From the NCBI RefSeq assembly GCF_028372415.1, contig NC_092872.1:278569206-278633205 (forward strand): a stretch of 64,000 nucleotides of DNA, written 5' to 3'. Both the position numbers and the translations under genes were made by a program. This DNA is from Notamacropus eugenii. Taxonomy: Eukaryota; Chordata; Mammalia; Diprotodontia; Macropodidae. Below are positions 59,135-64,000 of this stretch, piece after piece; the first letter of the stretch is position 1, and the number at the start of each line of letters is the position of its first letter. The notes under the pieces are model-generated. The model did no database searches and was not told the DNA's origin. It was given only the letters and a program-made list of their open reading frames with translations.

Positions 59135-60060
59135 CTGAAGAAAATGGAAGTTCTCTGGTGAGATAGGATGAGGACATTTTTAAAAACAGCTAACCTCTAT
59201 ATAGAACCTTAAGGTTTGCAAAGCACTTTATATATATCTTCACTGAGCCTCATAGAACACTCTTGGAAGTAGATACAATTATGATCTCCCTGTTCAGACA
59301 TTCCAAAATGGAGAGGTAGAATTCTACACAGCTCCAAGGCCAAGAGCAGGGAGTACTCAGGATGAAGGAGCAGCTGACTCCCTGACCCAGGCCCAGGAGA
59401 CAGCTAGTACAAAAGCAGAGATGAGAAAGAACATCACATTTCCAATTATTCACATTTTCCACAGGCAGATGATACTGGATCTGAAGTCAAGAATTTGAAT
59501 TCCAACTCAATCAGTCACTAGCACAGCTCCTGAAACAGAAAGTGTTCAGCAAATGCAGCTAATTGGCTGATTCTTTCCTATGCCCCTCTCTGGCAGAGAT
59601 CTGCTCATCTGTAAAATGAGGGGACTGGGCCAGGTGCCTTCCTAAGTGCCTTCAAGCTCAAAGTCAGTTAGCCTGAGATTCTGGCCATTCATCCGCTTAG
59701 AGCCAAGGAGACCCTGGAGGGTGGTGGAAACTGACTGGGCTGGTTTTGTACCAAAAACTCCCTTTTTCTTCATTCCTGAGTGGTCTCTCATTATGGCCCT
59801 ATTTTCTGTGACCTAAATGTTCAACACATAGAAGGGATTTCGCCGGTCATCACTGGGAGCATCTTTGAAAAGGGCCAAATGTATTTGGTTTTATTTTAGC
59901 AAAGAGGAAGGGGCCAAGAGGGGGCTCTGAGTCTAAAGGAATCTCAGACCTAGCAGGGCCTCTCCAGCCCAGTGAGGCCAACAAGAAATTCCCCTTGAAC
60001 ATCTGGAGAAGGGCTCAGCCAGCCTGAGCTCTGGGGAAGGGGAAGTGTAACCCCTCCCTG

Positions 60061-60079
60061 CCCCACCAGCAGATGGCTC
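60061..60079 (+). promoter_or_regulatory. CTCF-like motif
   Basis: CCCACCAGCAGATGGCTCC matches the CTCF core CACCAGCAGATGGC. It lies in an ASAH2 intron. Binding is inferred only. Confidence 0.4.
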
Positions 60080-60329
60080 CTCTATTCCAAACAGGGGGAG
60101 CTCTGTGGTTGGCTTGTCCTCACAGTCTCTCACTCTATGCCTCGGTGACTTCTACAAAGAGCTCTGAGGCTGAGCAGAGGCATGAGCTCGTTGACTGGAG
60201 CCTTCTCCATTCTGTTATTGTCCTCACCTCTTTAGTCCATCGCTGCCAAACCTTGTCTTTTTTCCCAGTGTTGCTCCCATCCACCTTCACACAGCTAGTT
60301 AAGGCTTCCTTCACTTCTCCCCTGGGCTA

Positions 60330-60862
60330 TTCCGGAGCCTTCTGATGCGTGTCTCCAACTCATCTCTCCCCTCCCACCCCATCCTCTAGTCACTGGCTGC
60401 TGCCAAAGGGATTTTCCTGAAGGTCACATCATCCCCCTACTCAGTGAATTCCAGCGGCTCCTTCTTACCTCCAGGATCAAATAGAAACCAACCTTATCCT
60501 GCTCCTCACACTTTGCTTTCCAGCCTTCTCCTCACTGCTCTACACACAAGCTGTGTCTCCCATCTCCAAGCCTTTGCACTGCCTGACCCCCATGCCTAGA
60601 ATGCTCTCCCTCCTCATTTCCACTTCTTAGAAACCTTGTTTCCCTTTCAAGACTCAGGTCAAGTATCACCTTCTTCAGCAGGTCTCTGGCTACTTGGACT
60701 GCCCCTCCCAAAACTACTAGAATTCCTTTGTATGTAGTTGGTAGAGACTTATAGGAGTGAGTACACTCTGTCCCCCCCATTAGGGGACAGACCATTTCAC
60801 ATCTTTTTGTGTATCCCCACTCCTGTAACACAGGCCTGGCATGCAGAATGCTTGTTGATTCT
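60330..60862 (+). mobile_element. L2 LINE 3' region, long copy
   Basis: 'gcctttgcactgcctgacccccatgcctagaatgctctccctcc', 'actcaggtcaagtatcaccttcttcagcaggtctctgg' and 'tgtatccccactcctgtaacacaggcctggcatgcagaatgcttgttgatt' follow the L2 3' consensus order in sense orientation. It is over 500 bp long, the best-preserved L2 in the window. Confidence 0.75.
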
Positions 60863-61634
60863 TTCTCAGTTCTTGAAAGTATGGGATTTCATCAGTGGGT
60901 ATAGTCTCTCTACTAATACAGTTAGCAACTGCTCTATGGTGTGGTCATCTTTCAGAGTTCCTATGGAGAGGGAACTGGAGGAGAGGCTAGAGAAATGGCC
61001 CCAGAGTCAGGATGACCTGGGTCCAATCCCACCTCAGAAACATCTTGGATGTGTGCTCTGGGTGAGTCACTTCATTTTGTCTTGATGACCAGACACTCAC
61101 TAAGACTATAGCCTGAAAATCTGCCTTGATAGAAGAAGCTTCCTCATGCCAGTTAAAATTACAGGTCCAGACAAATAAGTTTGGCCAAACTAAACCTATC
61201 ACCTAGTGATGGTGGCCAACCTGGTGACAAGGGTCACTTAACTGCTGCTTGCCTCAGTTTTCTTCTTTGTAAAATGGGGACAATAACAGTACCTATACTC
61301 CCCCCAGGGCTGGGGTGAGGACCAAATGAGGTATTTGTGAAATACTCTGCCAACCTTAAAATGCCATCAAAGTGCTAGCTATCACTATTAGCACTCCTCC
61401 TGAAAGCTCGCCAAGCACTTTTGTCTCTATCTTGTGTCCCTTACTTGAGTCTGATGACTTCTCTGTGAGGAAGGTACTCTGTACATCATGAACCCCCTCC
61501 CCATTTTACTATAATTACTCCCTCCCCACTCTACTGATAGGAAAGCAGCCACAGAAAGAGGAAGCCGTTTACCCAGGGTCAAGCAAAAGCCTTGTCACCA
61601 CCATTTTACCTAGGGGCAAGCTGAGTCAGGCAGC

Positions 61635-62325
61635 AAGATTTATCAGACATCTACTATGTATTGAGCCCTGTGCTAAGTGATGGGCATGTACAGCAAGGCG
61701 GAAATAGTCCCTGTCTTCAAGGAGCTGGCAATTCAATGGGAGAGACAATATGTAAATTACAAAATACAGATAAGAGATAAAGAGTATATGTCTATATACA
61801 CTCACAAATATGTATGTCTATATCTTGTTACTATAGAGTCTGTATCTTCTTTTATGTATATATACGTATATAAAAAGTATGCATATTTGACGTATAGACA
61901 ATGTATGTGTATATGCCCCAAAAGAGAGATTGTACCTTGTTATTAATAAGATATGTACATACATGGTATATAAATATACCTTATTTACAAGGTATATGTT
62001 ATATATACATAAACATGCATACACACATATACAAATACGTATGCACAAGCACACACAGGCACATACATATAACACTGCTGTCAGTGATCTAGGAGGGGAA
62101 GCACTACCAGGAAAGGCATGCTACAGAAAGTGGGATTTGAGTTGAGCCATCAAGAAAGCTTCCAGACAAAGGGGAGGAGGCAGAGGGCTTCAGGCAGAGG
62201 AGAAGTGGCAGAGAGATGTGAAGGTCATTATTCTTAGTCCCATAGCTAGTAAATGTTGGAGGTCAGATTTAAACCCAGCACCCTCCTAACTCCAACGGCA
62301 TCATTCTTGCCACCACTGCCTCTCA
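61635..62325 (+). mobile_element. Old interspersed repeat ('tattaagcacc' family) expanded by a microsatellite
   Basis: It opens with 'tttatcagacatctactatgtattgagccctgtgctaag', then 'agtccctgtcttcaaggagctggcaattcaatgggagagac'. A TA/CA-rich tract follows at about 61,785-62,070, after which the repeat resumes with 'ctaggaggggaagcactaccaggaaaggc', 'gtgggatttgagttgagcc' and 'gcttcaggcagagg'. Confidence 0.65.
61785..62070. repeat. TATATACG/CA-rich compound microsatellite
   Basis: Irregular tatgtctatatacac, tatatacgtatata and cacacatatacaaatacg units. The ORFs on both strands here are artefacts. Confidence 0.85.
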
Positions 62326-62512
62326 AAAGCAAAGCATTTTAAAGAAACAGTTGGAAGATTTCAAAAAATATCATATCCAGTAGCCCAGATCAGTTCTTGA
62401 AAGAAGACTTGGCTGTAAAAATAATCACTGCCAAGAGCCATTGGAGACTGGGGAAATGAAATAGCAGACAGGCACAAAAGTCAAGATGCTGATGTGTCTC
62501 AAAAATTCTCAC

Positions 62513-62659
62513 CCTTTGGTATTCCGGCTTGGCTGGCTGTAGCACATCCCCAAACTCCATGCTCCCTGGGGTTCTATCGACTACATTGGGCGTCAAGGGC
62601 AGCATCAACTGGCTAAAAAAAGGTGGCTCCGGCCCCCGGCTTAAATTGGCAACTGTATC
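62513..62659 (-). CDS. ASAH2: ASAH2 internal exon, first in window
   Basis: It encodes 49 residues: DTVANLSRGPEPPFFSQLM, then LPLTPNVVDRTPGSMEFG and DVLQPAKPEYQR. RGPEPPFF, VVDR and FGDVLQPAKPEY are the conserved landmarks at the junction between the catalytic domain and the C-terminal Ig-like domain of neutral ceramidase. On the minus strand the acceptor is CTACTGTAG|GAT and the donor CAAAGG|GTGAGA; both ends are phase 0. The catalytic serine, zinc ligands and membrane anchor lie in exons upstream, beyond the right edge of the window. The four exons give 161 residues plus stop. Confidence 0.93.
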
Positions 62660-63237
62660 CTACAGTAGAGTAGAGAAACTTTGCTGAGTCTGGAAATCCA
62701 ATGCATGAACACTAGCTGAAGAGTCCCTGATTTTTAGGAAGCCTCTCACACACCATTTGCTAATTTTGTGATTAAAAGGAAGGATTTCTGAAATTTCAGC
62801 TGGGGGTCTCTTCTTTTAAACATGTCTTCTCCAAATGACCAGTAGCATGTCCAAGGTAATACTGTAATACCAGAAAGATGGTAGCCTGCATAATGTCCCA
62901 AAAGACTAAGAATCTGCTGACATTCATCCACTATCAGCCATGGAAGAGGGCACTGCTCCATCCCAGAGATACGTCTCTAACAGCAGAGGTGATGAGCCTG
63001 GAAAAGGGATGCCTCAGAAGGACACCACAACTGTCATCTAGGATCAGAACATTTTTACAACCGGGGAAACTGAGTCCCAGAATAAGTGACTTGGCTACAG
63101 AGATAGCAAATGGTGGGGCAGGGATTCGAACCCAAGTCTTCTGACTAATGCCCAGCTCTCTTCTGGTCGATTTGGCTCCTGCAAGGAGAGTTTCCTCATC
63201 CCCTTCAGTCACCAGCGCCCACCTTTCCAAAACCATC

Positions 63238-63396
63238 TTTTATATAATATATGTATTAACTATACATATGTATATGAATATACGTGTATATATATTATAT
63301 AGCTCTATATGGATATGGATAGTGTATATATGCATGTGCATGGATGTATTGCATACAAGTATGTGTACATATATACATGTGTGTGTGTGTGTGTGG
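63238..63396. repeat. TA/TG-rich compound microsatellite
   Basis: Irregular tatataatatatg, tatatgaatatacg and tgtgtgtgtgtg units. ORFs on both strands over it are artefacts. Confidence 0.9.
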
Positions 63397-63735
63397 TTTT
63401 CCTCCTCACCCAATAGAATGCAAACTCATTGCAAGTAGGGACTATTTCATTTTTTGTCTTTGCAACCTCCAAAACAAATTTACTCAAATCACACTTTATC
63501 ATTTACGCTCAATATTATGTGGCTGTTATTGGCTTAAAATTTAATAAAAATAATATTTAAGAATGCATCATGACTTAAGTATACTGAAATTATATATTTA
63601 ATTGGAAATAAATTTATGAACTATATTAATAATAAAACACATTTTACAGGTTATGTTTTGAAGTGAAAATTAAAAGATCATACTAGAACTATGTTCCCTA
63701 TAGATAAATCTATGGCTGTTGTTCCCCCCACCACT

Positions 63736-63830
63736 AAACTATCAGCCCCTTGAGGGCAGAGACTGTCTTTTGTTTCTTGTTGTATTCCCATGGTAGGTGG
63801 TTAATAACTATTGATTGATTGATTGAAATA
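63736..63830 (+). mobile_element. L2 LINE 3' terminus
   Basis: 'atcagccccttgagggcagagactgtcttttg', 'gttgtattcccatggtaggtgg' and the terminal 'ttgattgattgattg' are the classical L2 3' end with its short tandem terminus. Confidence 0.75.
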
Positions 63831-64000
63831 TACCTAATGTGTTACCTGGGCCTTTCAATTTAGTCCTCAGTATCCCTCTACTGCAAAATTAAAACGTTTT
63901 TGAAATCCCTAAGCTAATTTTCTGTATATTTCTATAAACCTATATGTGTACATGTTCTCCCCTTGTAGAATGTAGCAACTGGTTCATTTTTGTCTTTTTT

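Larger units (their letters stand above)
59135..62512 (-). other. ASAH2: ASAH2 intron with L2 and old repeats
   Basis: It contains L2 sequence at 60,330-60,862, MIR-like pieces at about 60,985-61,080 and 61,235-61,390 (split by about 150 bp of unassigned sequence), another at about 61,500-61,620, and the 'tattaagcacc' repeat at 61,635-62,325. A CTCF-like motif is at 60,061. ORFs here are repeat-derived or chance. Confidence 0.65.
62660..64000 (-). other. ASAH2: ASAH2 intron (partial)
   Basis: No further ASAH2 exon was found before the window ends. A MIR-like antisense piece is at about 63,030-63,175. The rest is AT-rich and unassigned apart from the two repeats listed next. Confidence 0.6.

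Noticed and set aside
60073..61085. ORFs of 90-115 codons within an ASAH2 intron
   Set aside because: They overlap an L2 LINE 3' region, which in this position is non-coding.
62390..62608. Minus-strand 72-codon ORF taken as a stand-alone small gene
   Set aside because: It is the ASAH2 exon frame (62,513-62,659) running through the splice donor into the intron; it is annotated as an exon instead.

Overview
The window is nuclear DNA from a vertebrate, most likely a marsupial and probably an Australasian one. Two lines of evidence support this. First, it carries intron-split coding exons of two recognisable vertebrate genes. Second, its repeats look marsupial: tRNA-derived SINEs with an RTE/BovB-type tail (Mar1-like), a WSINE1-like SINE, an L1 with a marsupial-type 3' end, and many old CR1/L3, L2 and MIR-like copies. 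Species cannot be fixed from the sequence alone, and repeat family names are from memory, not from a database search.

Region 1 (1-16.2 kb, + strand): the 3' half of A1CF, the RNA-binding partner of the APOBEC1 mRNA editing enzyme. Five coding exons (892-1165, 3711-3919, 8578-8714, 9428-9564, 16001-16152) join in frame to 302 codons plus stop. They cover the end of the third RRM, the Arg/Gly-rich nuclear-localisation region, the dsRBD-like domain and the C-terminus. Exon 3711-3919 has two in-frame splice acceptors 24 nt apart.

Region 2 (16.2-53.4 kb): a 37 kb stretch between two convergent genes with no protein-coding gene I can support. It starts with a fairly repeat-poor 6 kb (probably A1CF 3' UTR and flank) and is then crowded with nested mobile elements. 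Notable ones are a solo LTR with a perfect 6-bp target duplication inside an older repeat (39,867-40,262), an L1 with a 5' inversion and a target duplication (44,835-45,758), two LINE 3' ends encoding a zinc-finger-like motif, and two ~600-bp composite repeats. Five CTCF-like motifs lie here and in the ASAH2 introns.

Region 3 (53.4-64 kb, - strand): the last four coding exons of ASAH2 (neutral ceramidase), at 62513-62659, 59075-59134, 55933-56021 and 53400-53589. They join in frame to 161 residues of the C-terminal Ig-like domain plus stop.

The two genes are tail to tail and are not functionally coupled: one acts in nuclear mRNA editing, the other in sphingolipid breakdown at the cell surface. 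I see no novel defence, toxin or mobile system. The most checkable observations are the tandem acceptor, the twin-primed L1, the solo LTR, an exact 49-bp dispersed duplication, the 3' tail shared by several different SINEs and LINEs, and the CTCF-like motifs.
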